Numbered from the stretch's first letter, positions 36,721 to 48,362 are shown. The stretch: DNA of 64,000 bases from Archegozetes longisetosus (GCA_018873245.2 JAEMBT020000005.1:10056001-10120000); one strand, 5' to 3'. Notes: a model not told the origin generated them from the sequence alone. Numbers and translations: made by a program.

Positions 36721-38334
36721 TTAGAAATATAAGACACGGATCTCATGCTGATGAGATACACGAAGAAAAGATTTTTGTAAATAATTCAGGTAGTTAGCTT
36801 TGGGAGAAAGGTCTAAGACTAGGTATGTGTCTATAGTATTAAAGCCCTTATTTTTAAAATTCTATTCAGATCTGAGCTCTTGAAAATTTTCTAAAATTTC
36901 CATTTCATCTCTTGTATAATAAAAATATTGAGTAATTTTTAGATAAATATTTCAGGTAGGTTGTCCAAGGCGTTAGTGTGTAGGGACTACCATAGGAATT
37001 AAACTTTTCTCATGTTTATATAGCTAGTTAACAGTCTTTCATTCATACGATTGACCAGAATTTTTGATGTGAAAGAGAATAGAATACAAATAAAATAGTT
37101 TACAAATAAGTTTTCCTAACTTCTTGATAAAAGAACTGTTGGAAACAAGACTCACATCAGAACCTGTTTTCTCAGTTCAATTGTGGTCAGAGGTTAAGTG
37201 TATAGAGAATAGAAAGAAATAAAAAACTTATTTTTTCATCTAGTAGTTCATGAAATCGTAATTTATATTCCAAAATCACGTTAACAGAAAAGCTTTTTTC
37301 AGTTTTAATTGAGGCAAAAATTATTGTTTTATCTTATATTTTAAGTTTTAAATCAGACCTAACTTTTGTTGAGCAGGTCTTTCAGTGAGAAAATCTTTAA
37401 AAGAAGAGTTATAAAGAGTTTTCTAAACTATTATATCCTTAAGCGATTAGTAGGTATGCAATAAAAATACCGATTTCTTACAGACACGCTATAAGATTAG
37501 AAAATTTAGTTCTCACACTAAAAGAAAATATTACTTTAAAAGACAGGAAGCAGAACTAGCAGCAAGTTTAGAAACACTTGTTTCTCTATCTAATAGTTAT
37601 ATCAGAGAAAGGAGAGACAAATATATTTTCTCTACTATTATATAATTCTCTAATTCCTTTCCTATTGCCTTTGTTTGTTGCCATCACTCTTATAGACAGT
37701 ATCTGAACATTTTCAAACTTTAGAATCACTTCTAGACATTAATAGTAGAATCCATTAATAGTAAAAACTAGTTTAGATTATTTTATTACTTATCTCTCAG
37801 ATTGAACTCTAATGTTTTTTTTCTCTCTTTCTATCTTGATTTATATGTGACAATTCAATAATGAAAATAAGAGGACTTTGAGAGAGTCTGCTTTCTGTCT
37901 CTCTCATAGTCTTTTTATCACCAGGGACTATATCTTACGGGAAAATCAATCAATTTTTTTTAATTGTTCTAATCATTACTTCTGTTAAATATTTAATGAT
38001 TATTGATTAAGAACTGAAATCAACCTTTATTTAGGATTTAATGAATCCTATTCATCCTTAAATAATAATTCTAAAATTATATAAACCTCTTTAAGCTTGT
38101 TGTTTTTAGAAAATTTATTTCCAAATTTTTAAACATTTATTTTAGAGATTCCTCAATATTTTTCTAATTAGGTTCTTAATCTTTATTTAAATAAAAACAA
38201 TTCTTTCGTAATACAGATGGATTTTCAAGTTTAAAAAATAGATTCTAATTCCATAGAATCTCTAAAAATAAAAATTAAATAGAATTTCAAGAATTGACAA
38301 TAAATTATTTTGATAGAATCCCTAAAAAGTAAGA
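36721..38334. other. AT-rich spacer
   Basis: No exon or array recognised. Short CT-rich runs occur around 37820-37910. Confidence 0.4.
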
Positions 38335-38560
38335 ATTTGGAATCAAGTCCTAAAATGTCCAGTCTCTGCCTACAAGAGTCTGACAGCGGAGATGCAAACT
38401 AACCAGAAAACACTGTCACATCATTTAAGATGGTTTTTCATCAGTAGATGAATTGTCATCGCATACACTTTGCAATTCAAAAATGTGTCAGACCATAAAT
38501 CAAATATAAAGGCAGCCAAAAAATTGTTTGATGTCGTTCTGGCTCTAATGCGAACTTTGA
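38335..38560 (+). other. GC-richer patch with an open frame
   Basis: From 38452 a frame stays open to about 38688. It includes FKNVSDHKSNIKAAKKLFDV and then becomes I/Y/S-rich over CT-type low-complexity sequence. It has no in-frame ATG before the middle, and the nearest AG (TTTTTCATCAG at 38443) is followed by an in-frame TGA, so no exon structure fits well. The first part (GTCCAGTCTCTGCC, CTGACAGCGGAGATGC) is unusually balanced in composition and may be conserved noncoding DNA. Confidence 0.2.
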
Positions 38561-40188
38561 TTTATAGTATTTCTTATATAAATTTCATCCCTCTCTATGT
38601 CTCTCACATTCTCTCTCATAGATATCTCATTCATATCTATATAACTCTCATATATTCTCTCTCTTCTCACCATTGTTTGCATATTTGAATTGAATTCAGA
38701 TCTGATTTATTCTATTTTTGAATGCCATTCAATGATGAGCTCAAAAAATATATATATAAAAACTTTTTCTCTTATTCTTCTATATTCTTATTATTCTTAA
38801 CTTTCATTTTATTCTATGCGAGAATTGAAGTGAGAATAAAAAGATTGGATGAGAAAAAAATTTAATTATGAAATACAATACAATCTCAATAAGAGTTTGC
38901 AATCATTATTGAATTTTATATAACCAGAAGGAAAAATTTCCAACTGAAATATACTGACATTTTTGCAGAATATTCACTCGTAATAAAGATTTTTTGTCTT
39001 GAATATAATTCATCACAAGTATAGGACGTTTTTCTGGACTTTTAATCAACTTCTTCAGACGAGAAGAATATATGAATCGCTTATCGAATCAAAGCCCGAC
39101 TCTTATTATCATCTCTTATGATAATATACGAAAACAAAGCATAAAGAAGTTTTCTCTTCTCTATCGAAGGGAATGCAATAAAAATAAAATCAGAAATAAG
39201 TTCTCATAAAACGAAATCAAATATCAAATGATAATGATCCGAAGCAAAATTTGGCTCTTTCTCCTGCGCCACTATTCAAAAACAATTTGTTGACATACAC
39301 GATGTGCTTATCTTTTTCATGGCTTGTTATCTATGATATGGTCATCAACGATATGATCGAATCAATCGGATTTGGAGCAAATCAAATCAAAAACTTTTTT
39401 GTCTCCAAACTGATTATTCATTCATGAATTGCTAGGAAAAAGTTTTAAAGAGAACAAAGACTAAAATCAAGTGAAAAACAATCGATTTTCCAATCCTTTT
39501 CTTATGCTCTTTGAGTCTAAGTTATAGAAATGAAGAGAAAAACAAATTAAATTTAAAACAAGTTAAAGTTAATATAAGTGAAGGAAAAAAATTGATGATT
39601 TTGTTTAATAAACTTGTTATTTAATGAGAAATACATTTTCGGTTATCAAGAGAGAAAATTGAATTTTGAATTGAGCAGAGAATGGAAAAGAAGCAAAAAA
39701 GCAAACAATGTTTCTATTCTAAAAATGACAACAGCTTCAAATATTGACATGCGAGTAAAGAATTAGATCTCATGAGAATTTCAAGCTAGAGTAAAGTCAA
39801 ATAATTGAGTTGAAATTGAAGAGAAATTATTGCTGTTTAAAACTGACGTTTAAACTTATCAATTATTTGGCAAGTTTGAGAGAAATTCGAGGGTTCAATT
39901 AGATTATGGCGCGATAGAAAGTATGATAAAAATGTCAACTTTAGGTTAGGTTAGAGTATAATGCATAATATATGAAGGATAAGGAGATTTTGCTTCTGGA
40001 CCCAATTAAGAGTAATTTGGAAGCCTATAAATAGCATAAAAGACAATTAATGTACACTCTAAACACTGTTCACTTAATACTGAACATATGGCTTTTATTA
40101 TTGTTCTTGCTAAATATTTATGTTTATTAAGGCTTACTATTTGTAAATTCAATAATTTATAGTATTTTTCTGGTCTTTTGTTTCCTAT
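38561..40188. other. AT-rich spacer
   Basis: TTAGGTTAGGTTAG at 39941-39954 is listed separately. CT-rich runs lie at 38580-38670. No gene is supported. Confidence 0.4.
39941..39954 (+). repeat. interstitial TTAGG repeat
   Basis: TTAGGTTAGGTTAG is nearly three units of the pentamer that is the ancestral arthropod telomere repeat. Similar two-unit tracts occur at 34411, 41159, 49355, 53597 and 62386. Confidence 0.6.
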
Positions 40189-40230
40189 ATAGAGGTCTGA
40201 TTTGTGATAGAGGTCTGATTTGTAATAGAG
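40189..40230. repeat. 18-bp tandem duplication
   Basis: ATAGAGGTCTGATTTGTG is repeated immediately as ATAGAGGTCTGATTTGTA, then ATAGAGATCAAAT begins a third, diverged unit. Confidence 0.8.
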
Positions 40231-41039
40231 ATCAAATATTGCATTTTTGGCTTATACAAAATTCACTGTTAATTATTATACTTAAAAAGGGAGTGTTCCT
40301 TTCGTATTGATATGTCATTATTGAAATTTTAATTCGATATACCATAAGAATTAAGTTGTTTTCAGTTGTAATTAGCTTTTGAAAGTTGTCGTTTCAGTTA
40401 AGAAGAATTAAATTTTCTACTCATATGCCTTTGATTGGATTATCATTGAGAAAGTTGTACAAAATATTTTTAAATGATTTTTCAATCAAATGCAAGATTA
40501 TGAGATAACTAAGGTATTTGAAAAAGCCTTCAATTGTACAAAAAACAATAAGCTTTTATTGACCTCATTCATATTTAAGTGACAAATGAACAGATTGTTA
40601 AACTTTATACATGCAAATTTTTTTCAATTTTTAATTATAAGAAAACTATTCAAAATTTGTTTAAACCAAAACAAATTCTGATTAAATTAATACTGAATAA
40701 AAGATAATTATTTTAAACCAAAAGATTTAGCTAAAAAAGAAAGTTACAAAGAAAAATAGAAAATAAATGAGAAAATAGAATCATATAAGAGCATGTTTGA
40801 TTTAAATAATTCGACAAACTCATAGCAGAGGACAGGACTATGAGTAGAATACACTCTAAAAACAAAAACCCCTAAAAGACTACATCTCAAGCTCTAAGTG
40901 TCTGAAAATGATGGCACGAAAAGTCTCACACGAAAAAAATTGTTTCCCATCAGAAGCTCTGCACATAAGAGAAAAAATATAAACACATAGAGAGAAATAG
41001 GTATATAGTGTATACGCTAATGCTGAGATAGCATTGAGA
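40231..41039. other. AT-rich spacer upstream of the candidate promoter
   Basis: No coding feature is seen. Composition rises gradually from about 40850 toward the candidate 5' region. Confidence 0.35.
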
Positions 41040-41230
41040 CCTCCCTCTGGTTGGTATCAGAGAGTCTTTCGCTTCAATTTCTAGAGAGCTGTAGAGTCGA
41101 GGAAGTGATTCGCGCGTCGCCACCAGTTTGTAACTCACGAACAAGTCCTCATTCAGTGTTAGGTTAGTGTTGAGCTAACTCTGGAAGAGAGCAAGTGATT
41201 TGTTCTCATCATATATAGTACTAGTTGTTG
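41040..41230 (+). promoter_or_regulatory. candidate promoter / 5' UTR of the gene with exon 41927-42179
   Basis: This is a distinctly GC-richer interval with several CG dinucleotides (GATTCGCGCGTCGCC at about 41108). A TCAGT at 41153-41157 matches the arthropod initiator, immediately followed by TTAGGTTAG (41159-41167). No TATA box lies at the right distance. It is 770 bp upstream of the best-supported start codon on the same strand, so it is a reasonable transcription start. The 5' UTR could run through to the ATG or be spliced to an acceptor ending at 41920. A minus-strand 64-codon frame overlapping here is ignored. Confidence 0.35.
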
Positions 41231-41231
41231 A

Positions 41232-41285
41232 CCATAAGCTTAATAACTAAACGCAATTCCATAAGCTTAATAACTAAACGCGATT
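41232..41285. repeat. 27-bp tandem duplication
   Basis: CCATAAGCTTAATAACTAAA plus CGCAATT is repeated once, with a single A-to-G change in 27 bp, so the duplication is young. It accounts for the repeated SLITKR residues in a 62-codon frame here, which is therefore not called as a gene. It would fall in the 5' UTR of the candidate gene. Confidence 0.9.
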
Positions 41286-41926
41286 TTATACGTAAATGTG
41301 CTGAACAAACTTATTTCAATTTATTTGTTAGTGTGTATTTTGTGCTAATTGATCCTGTTTTTATAGTGTTTCACTTTAAGATTAATAAGAACTTTTCAGT
41401 TGACGATTGTTAGGATTAAAGTGTGTATTTTGTGTAGTTTGTGGCAAAGATTATCATTTTTTTCGTCTTCTTTGTTCATTGATATAATTGTGTAACAATT
41501 TCTCTACTCATGACTAGTTATCCTATGATTGACGTGAAGGAAAATATTTAAATATTTCAGTGCTATTATGAGAGTATTTATATAAAGTTATTGTCGCAGG
41601 AAAACACTAGAGATATATTTATTTCTATATTGCTGGCAAATTGTGTAATCAATTAGAAAAATGTTGTCAAACACTTACTAAAAGAAGCAACGTTTTTTAA
41701 AATATATCTTTAAAAGTTTGAAAACTTATAATTTACAATAAGCTTATTTATAATTATCAAAATTCACTTTAATTTGAGTGTTCAATATTCAATTAATAGA
41801 CACTAAACTTTTGGTTAATCTGTGGTTGAAAAATTTGGATAACAATTAATTTTGGGAACAATTTGAGAAAAATCAAATAGTTCGTATTTCATTCTTTCCC
41901 TCTTATGTGTAAAACTATAGTCAATA
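41286..41926 (+). other. 5' UTR or first intron of the candidate gene
   Basis: AT-rich, without coding signal. The final 40 bp are pyrimidine-rich (TTTCATTCTTTCCCTCTTATG) and end in AG at 41919-41920, a usable acceptor six bases before the ATG. Confidence 0.35.
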
Positions 41927-42179
41927 ATGAAAAGCCTTCGGCAAACTCTTTCCCAATGGATTTTAAGCCATGATAGTTATCACCAATACTTGACTGAAAA
42001 CTCAGCACCGATTGTGAAAAATCGGAACTGTCTGAAGAAAATCAGCCCAAATTCAAATAAATCTAATTGTCGTCCAGTTAAATCATCAAAATTGACATCA
42101 AACTCATTGAAATCGATGGCATTCTCATCATATCTCATGATTTTAAGTGTGATATTACTCGAAACAGCGCCTCATTTTG
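41927..42179 (+). CDS. first coding exon of a putative secreted or membrane protein
   Basis: ATG at 41927 opens 84 codons plus one base, ending at a consensus donor G|GTAAGT (intron from 42180). The intron is phase 1, the phase most often found just after signal peptides and between extracellular modules. Residues 1-63 are polar and basic (SNKSNCRPVKSSKLTSNS). Residues 64-84 start with a second Met in good context (ATGG, 42116) and form the hydrophobic stretch MAFSSYLMILSVILLETAPH, which reads as a signal peptide or signal anchor. An acceptor-like tract ends at 41920. Codon and residue use is more mixed than in neighbouring frames. I do not recognise the family; downstream exons are not certain in this window. 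Either Met could be used. If the upper Met is used, the segment would be an internal signal anchor. Confidence 0.55.
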
Positions 42180-44231
42180 GTAAGTAATACATACATAGGA
42201 TAGAGTATGTTAAAGTGAAATATTTTTCGGTGCTACATTTGGGCCCAAACAATTTCTTTTCGTAAAGATACCAAAAAAGAGTATTGACTTAATTTATGGC
42301 AAGCATAAACCTTGTAAATCTATTTAATTAAGCGATTAATGGACATATAAAAAAAATTAGCATCTCTTTGGAAAATGGTTTTTCTCATAAATGGTTTTTC
42401 GCATTATGTGCTTAATGTCTAACTATTAGCTTAAAAGCTATTTTTGAGGCTAAAATGCTCTTTAAATGGATGTTAAAATGCATATTAAAATTGATATACG
42501 TTCCACTTGTTTATAGATTTCAGTGTAATTAAGATTTTTGGTCAGTTTTAAATCAATTTCTAATATACGGAAATTTCAAATCTATGAAAGCCGTTAATTT
42601 TAAGATTGTTATGACTTAAGACTTAGTCTGAAAAAAGTATTGATTTCTTTTCTTCTTATTCTTGTTAATTAAATAGAATTAATACTTGAATTACAGCTTT
42701 AAAGGTCATGAATAGCGAGCTAGAAATCGATATAATCGACTTATAATAAGAAGCAGTGAATCGAAGAGATGATAGAAATTAGTTTTTGACCTAAAAATAG
42801 AGTATTGTAAGCAAAAATATATGGTATGCATATTGAAAAAGAGTCAATTTTTGATCGAGTATCAGAAAAGATCGAAGTAGTTTGTGATCATTTTTCCGTT
42901 ACTCTAGGAGAAAACCCAAATTTTTTGTACTGTATCTTAAATAAAATCAATACAAAACCCAAATAAGGCATTCAAAAGCCCACTAGAAGTGAATATGCCG
43001 TATATGATATAAGGCTATCATTAAGTACAAAGAAAAGGTTGAAATCACTCTTAAACAAAAACTATCGAAAAACTTAATATTTGCTCAAAAGCAAATTAAT
43101 TTTCTTACAAATGTGACTTAAGTTGACATCAAATTTGAACTCAATATTGTTTACCGTAATTAGGATTGTTAACCCTAAATACAGTTTTGTCTTATTTTCT
43201 ATAGTTACATTAAATTTGTGAGAATGCGTGATCTTCTTCTCAAAAAATGAGCAAAAATGTTAGAATCCTAACAAGAGTAATCTAATTTTGACACAAATAC
43301 AATAAAAACAGATACAAAATATGAACCAGATATGATTTACTATAATTATAGTTAATTTTGGGGCTTATGATAGACTTAAACCTGATTGTAGATGTTAGTA
43401 TTAAATTTTTAAGAATGAATAGTAAGATGCCTAAGAATTAAGTGCATCAAGTATTGATAGGAAAGAGAAAAACTAGTACCACACCTGACCAGAATCAAGA
43501 GTAACCTTTTCAAAGAGTAAGCTCTTCATAGTTTGGTACAGGCTTTTCAACAAATCTATAGTATCTGAACAAGTCGTTACCCCTCTGTTCAACTTCTCGC
43601 TTATATCTCCCTCTTTCTCTCCCTCTCTATGACTTAGAGCTGAGCGAAAATTGTTTATTGCATAAAGTGATTAGCATTAAAGACGATGAGAAGTACCCAA
43701 AGGGAAGAGTGTGTACTCGTCAGGAAGTTTACAAAGTTTAATATATAGCTCGAAGTGATAGCTGTTTAAAAGCTGTTGTATTGAGTAATACAGAGTTTAA
43801 TTGAAAGATTAGCTATTTATGCCAACAAATCTTTTTATGTATTTTACTCTCATCTCCTTTTCAATCTTTTATTAATTCAGTCAATTATAGATTGTAGATA
43901 ATTAAGTGTAGTCATTATTTGTTTTTAATTAACTCCTTAGTTTATTATTATTTTTTTTATTTTTTATTTTTTATCTAAATTATCTCAACTCTTCTTTACT
44001 ATTATGTCAACAAAACAGTTTTTGGTCATCGAAACTATTGATATAGTCAACATTTTTACGTACGCGATAAGCTTGATTTTCTATTTGAGTTATATTCAAA
44101 TATCTCCTTAAGTTATACATGTATTAAATCTAAAATGTTCCAGTTCTACATTAAGAGCTAAAGAAAGATCTTTTCATTACTTCTATTTGTCTTAAACTTT
44201 TTGTCAATATCTTGAAGAAAACGTTGAGAAT

Positions 44232-44233
<2 letters not shown>
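42180..44233 (+). other. probable intron following the first coding exon
   Basis: Begins GTAAGTAATAC. AT-rich, with no clear next exon. A patch at 43440-43690 is GC-richer (ACCACACCTGACCAGAATC, and CCCTCTTTCTCTCCCTCTC) with no usable frame, and may be regulatory. Confidence 0.35.

Positions 44234-44296
<63 letters not shown>
44234..44296. repeat. long (GA)n microsatellite
   Basis: About 31 pure AG units (63 bp), GA on the + strand. It generates an SL-repeat frame on the minus strand that is not a gene. Confidence 0.97.
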
Positions 44297-44300
<4 letters not shown>

Positions 44301-44701
44301 TAAAAATAAAGATATCGTTAAAGGTTTTTCTTGTGAACCACATATTTAGGCATTTCTGATGTCTTTCTTGATTTTTCTTTCATTTTTTCTCTTCTCCTGC
44401 TCTGCTCTTTAGATAAAAAGACACACAAAGAGTGGGAGACAAGAAAAAAGTCTCTTATAATCAAAGTGTTAGAAATCGAGTAGTTTTTTAGGTTAAAAAA
44501 TAGAGGAATAGGAGAGAAATTTCTCTTTGACTTATACTCAAGTATTTTCTGAGGAGAGAGTCGTTGAGAAGAAATAATCACGTCCAAGAGTCCAAGACTA
44601 CGTTGAGTGAATATCCAATTCTTTGTTTAGGATACTAGTTGGTATATACAACAATCATATTAAAGTATGCTTTGAGTCATACGCATAGTTATACATTTTC
44701 T
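44297..44701. other. AT-rich stretch with a long minus-strand frame lacking ATG
   Basis: The minus strand is open for about 100 codons (44626 down to 44318), but the first in-frame ATG comes only near its end. Residues include KEQSRRREKMKEKSRKTSEM near the C-terminus. An open run this long is expected about once by chance in a window of this composition, so it is not called. Confidence 0.3.
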
Positions 44702-44723
44702 CATAGAACACCAGTGTTCTATG
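44702..44723. repeat. perfect inverted repeat
   Basis: CATAGAACAC and GTGTTCTATG are perfect 10-bp arms separated by CA. It resembles a steroid-receptor palindrome, but the half-site spacing is 4 rather than 3, so that reading is not supported. Confidence 0.8.
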
Positions 44724-44870
44724 TATTATTTAACCTTTTTATTAGCTGATAGATTATGATTTTCAGTTTTAGATACATAGTTATAAAAATTCGTCAATTA
44801 ACTTATTTCTAGGTTTAATTCAATTTGAAGTAAGACTCGCACCCAAATAACCCATTTTGACTGGATTTGG

Positions 44871-44950
44871 CCCAATCTAATCCAATCTAATCCAATTTCA
44901 CCCAATTTAACCCAATTTAACCCAATTTAACCCAATTTAACCCAATACAA
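44871..44950 (+). repeat. 10-bp tandem CCAAT array (8 units)
   Basis: Eight consecutive 10-bp units in exact register: CCCAATCTAA, TCCAATCTAA, TCCAATTTCA, four CCCAATTTAA and CCCAATACAA. Each holds a CCAAT pentamer on the same face of the helix. The four identical central copies imply recent expansion. Upstream ACCCAAATAACCCATTTTGA may be decayed units. It may be a minisatellite or a CCAAT-binding (NF-Y-type) array. It lies within the presumed first intron of the + gene. Confidence 0.9.
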
Positions 44951-45983
44951 TCTAAAATAACATAAATCTGGTTTTTGTCTGAATAATTGTCTACAAAAAA
45001 ATATTGAGTTACAAAGTCTAGACTTAGAATTAAGTAAAGTTTTACTCTTATTAGTTAGCAAATAATAATAAATTTGGTCTAAGGCACGAAATTATATTAT
45101 CTTAATGATGATTACATGTTGACATGGTTTTAAGAAATAAAATTCAAGTATTAGATTAGTTGAAAGTTTCAAATATCATAAGTATCGAAAGCATTGAGTT
45201 ACGTAAAAGTAGTCGATTAGAAGGATTGCAATTAGATATCATGTCTAGAAGTTCTGGTTTGAATAATATTTATAATTATTGATAAAACAGTTTTAAGTGC
45301 ACTTTACATTAATGTTGAGACTATTTCAGTTGTTGTGTAGTATTTCAAATCCATTCCAGATGAGATGAAGATAGAACGACTTTCAATACTCCTTAACACA
45401 CATGTTTCTAATTTCAAGTACTTACCGTTTCTTTATTCCATTTAAATCGAGAATAACTATGGCTTAAGTTCTATTCATTTTCGTTAGTAATCAGTTATGA
45501 GTTTTGATCTAAAGCTTTTTCAGTAAGAAATGTATTTTTAGGATAAAAATTAATTCAATATAAAAAGTTATGAAACATTTTGTTAAAGTTATAAATAATA
45601 TAAAATGTTTTGTTTTTTCCAATGAAAAATATTCATGAACATATAAAATATGAAATATAATCTAAAAAGATGTGTAGTCTTAATCTGGATGTATTATAGT
45701 CACAAAACGGGTATTATATGACTTTTACCTAAAAATGCAATAATTTTACTATAAATAAAATTTTATGATTATAAAACCAAAAATCTCATTTATAAACTTA
45801 TATGGCATGCAGCTAGATATAAGTAAACCAAAATTTGCTTTATATTATTTTAAGCTACTAACAAAGACTATATCATTCAAATTGACCTGCAAATTCGATA
45901 CGAGAATATTTCGCGAGACATTTTTCTTGTCTTATTGGGTTAAAAGATAGAGAAAAAGTAGAAGAAAAGTGATACCTTAGTCG

Positions 45984-46055
<72 letters not shown>

Positions 46056-47120
46056 ACAACATGTTCAATAAGCAAAGGAAACATAAGTCGAGTCTTTCTT
46101 TATGTATATGACTACTTATGCAAAAATATCTCTTTTTATTTGTTTAGTATCTTATATTCGATCTGTGGTTATTCACTGAATCCCGTATCTGAGAATATGA
46201 TATCCAATCATATTTTTCTCTCTCATAACTTGTTATTAGATATTTTCATGTGTAATTATTCTGATTTATACGAGTTTTAGTCTTAGATAATTGTTGTTGT
46301 CGTGAGATATTGAAAGTGACTTTTGGAGTGATAGAAAGTATTGATTTGGTGAGACAAGTATTTGCATATAAGTGAGATTATTGTTCTTTTCTAGAAACAT
46401 TCTAATTTCAACTCTAACTTTTATTTTGAATTCTTTCCATATTCTCAGCCCGATTGTTTTCTTAAACTATCTATTTCACTTAACTCTTCATTTTTTTGAC
46501 GGAAACATAAAAGTTCTTGAATTTGATGCATAAAAATGAATCACAAAATCATAATTACATGACTTATAAGATTATAAATAGAAATTAATTTTTCATAGAA
46601 GGAAAGAAAAGAATTTTTTGACATTTATTACTGTAGATAAAGTCGAAAAATGAATTGTTATAACGACTTAAGAAAGACAAAACTAAAGAATGATGGACTA
46701 AAGAACTAATATTGGGTTAGAATGTGACGATTTAGTGAAGTAAATTTAAAGTTTTGATTTGTCACCATAAATAAAATCAAAAGTTAATAATGAGAAGAAG
46801 CAAACATGGAGATGAGAAAGGCAACATCTCAAATCTAGTAAATATCATCAAAAATCTTATTTAATAAGATTTGCTCCAGAAAAACATGAGTAAATGGCAA
46901 CAAATCTTAACCAAAATAAATATATAGAGAAGAAGAAAACGTTAGAAAGAAGTAAAGAAAAATAATATTTTCACAAATTATATATCACGTTAACACACAT
47001 GATAACTATTGGACATATACTAGAGGAATAGGACCCCCAAGAGATTATTACTACCATCTTCGAAGCATCACTTCTGAAGCAGATGAAATGTTGGAAAATA
47101 TTTTTTTCTTATGTAAACTA
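44951..47120. other. AT-rich spacer with a long GA tract
   Basis: Contains the 66-bp GA tract at 45987. The 61-codon frame at 45765-45950 has no splice context. A short GC-richer spot sits at 47030-47090. No gene is called. Confidence 0.4.
45987..46052. repeat. long (GA)n microsatellite
   Basis: Thirty-three pure GA units (66 bp), GA on the + strand; the longest GA tract in the window. Confidence 0.97.
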
Positions 47121-47162
47121 TCAAATCCCGTTATAATACACTCAAACTCCGTTATAATACAC
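47121..47162. mobile_element. tandemly duplicated terminus of a pogo/Tigger-like element
   Basis: TCAAATCCCGTTATAATACA(C) is followed directly by TCAAACTCCGTTATAATACA(C): 21-bp units with two mismatches. Each resembles the family left end from its fourth base, and the motif CACTCAAC after it is shared with the copy at 29852. It is the only duplicated end seen here. Confidence 0.55.
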
Positions 47163-48229
47163 TCAACTAATTTGATTGAAATATTACGCTTTATAATTTG
47201 ATTTCTTATACTATTAGTATTCTATACCTATTAGTACTTGCATTTAGTAGTATTGAAGCTAATAGTTATTAAGTAATTAACCTAACTATAACTAGGTTAC
47301 CATGTATTTTCACAAATAAAAACCAATTTGATGAGAAAAACAAAATCTGAGTACATGTCTCCTCTAAGTTATCATATGTATCTCATTTTTGAAGATGTCT
47401 TCAACATGAGATTCATTCATCGTAAAAGTTTAAACAGTTTTCTTAATTTAAGTTTGTTTTGTAAAACAATTTTTAATCAGATCTAATTTTTTGTGTGTGT
47501 TGAGATTCTATTGGGTTTGAAAAAGATTTTGACCCCTATTTTCGACCACTTAATCATCGCAGCTGTTGTACTAAACTCGTGTTTGAGGCAATATTTTTTG
47601 CCTCTTCTCCTCCTAAGCATAGTTCGATTTTTTGATTAAATCAAATCAATTTTTGAGCATTAAAGAAATTTCTGTATTCAAACTGAATACTAAGCATTTA
47701 GCTAAGCAAAAAAGGTAGAATAAAATGTGTGACGTATTTGAATTAGAAATGAAAACATAATGAATTAAAAAAAGATTTTAATGAAGGTGTGATCCATTAA
47801 GGATGTTTAATGAGAGACGAGGGGAACTTTCATTAATTTAACGAAAGTATCAATACGTCAATCAAGAAAAATCGCTATATCGTTACCCTTAGAAGCCTTC
47901 CAACTTCCAAATTAGTCTTTAATAGTATGTATCGATAACTAGTTTTCCCATTAATTAAGGCTACTATAAGTCAATCTGTTCTCTCTGTAACCTAAGAGAA
48001 ATAATTGTTTAAACAAGCTAAACACAAAAAATATCTCAATAAAGGCATAAAATAGGGTCAGTCTAAAGACTGAAAAAATATGATTTAAACAAGTGAACTG
48101 AAAGCCATATAAATGTTAGAAAGATATAAAACCATAAAAGTGCTTACTATCAGAAAGAGAAAATCTTAGACATAAAACTAAAGGTCGATATATATATATA
48201 GGGAGAAAAGCATTAAGAAAAGTTTTCAT
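47163..48229. other. AT-rich spacer
   Basis: A TATCGATA octamer lies at 47930-47937. No coding or repeat feature is supported. Confidence 0.4.
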
Positions 48230-48362
48230 TAGCATTAATAGTAATAATGACCTTTTCAAAGGGGACTTCGCCTACTCCTTGAGAGAAGAGAAACACCGAT
48301 ACGACTTCTCGTCAAACCTAACCTACCGGACAAGGAATGACTTGAGAAAAAACAAGTCTTAG
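48230..48362 (+). CDS. candidate terminal exon in a GC-richer island, unknown
   Basis: The frame ending at TAG 48360-48362 is open from 48138 and changes character near 48243. It reads NNDLFKGDFAYSLREEKHRY and then DFSSNLTYRTRNDLRKNKS, with many codons ending in C (GAC, TTC, GCC, TAC). An AG at 48260-48261 would start the exon in phase 1, compatible with the donor at 42180, but its pyrimidine tract is poor. The minus strand of this patch is also open (S/R-rich), so a conserved noncoding island is an equal possibility. CTAACCTA telomere-like bases at 48317 lie inside it. Confidence 0.25.

Noticed and set aside
36745..36770. CTGATGAG...CGAA as a hammerhead ribozyme core
   Set aside because: There is no proper stem II and no matching stems I and III around it. 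The CTGATGAACGAA near 51369 fails likewise.
38470..38688. 72-codon plus frame
   Set aside because: It begins with TTG, not ATG, and its second half is CT-type low-complexity sequence.
41225..41413. 62-codon plus frame with repeated SLITKR
   Set aside because: The repeat comes from the 27-bp tandem duplication; there is no splice context, and it sits in the presumed 5' UTR or intron.
44158..44343. Minus-strand frame with a long serine-leucine repeat
   Set aside because: It is the translation of the (GA)n microsatellite at 44234-44296 and nothing more.
44318..44587. 89-codon minus frame (start codon would be TTG)
   Set aside because: There is no ATG until near its end, and an open run of this size is expected about once by chance in a window this AT-rich.
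44702..44723. AGAACAC..GTGTTCT palindrome as a steroid-receptor element
   Set aside because: The half-site spacer is 4 bp rather than the required 3, and such receptors are not expected in arthropods.
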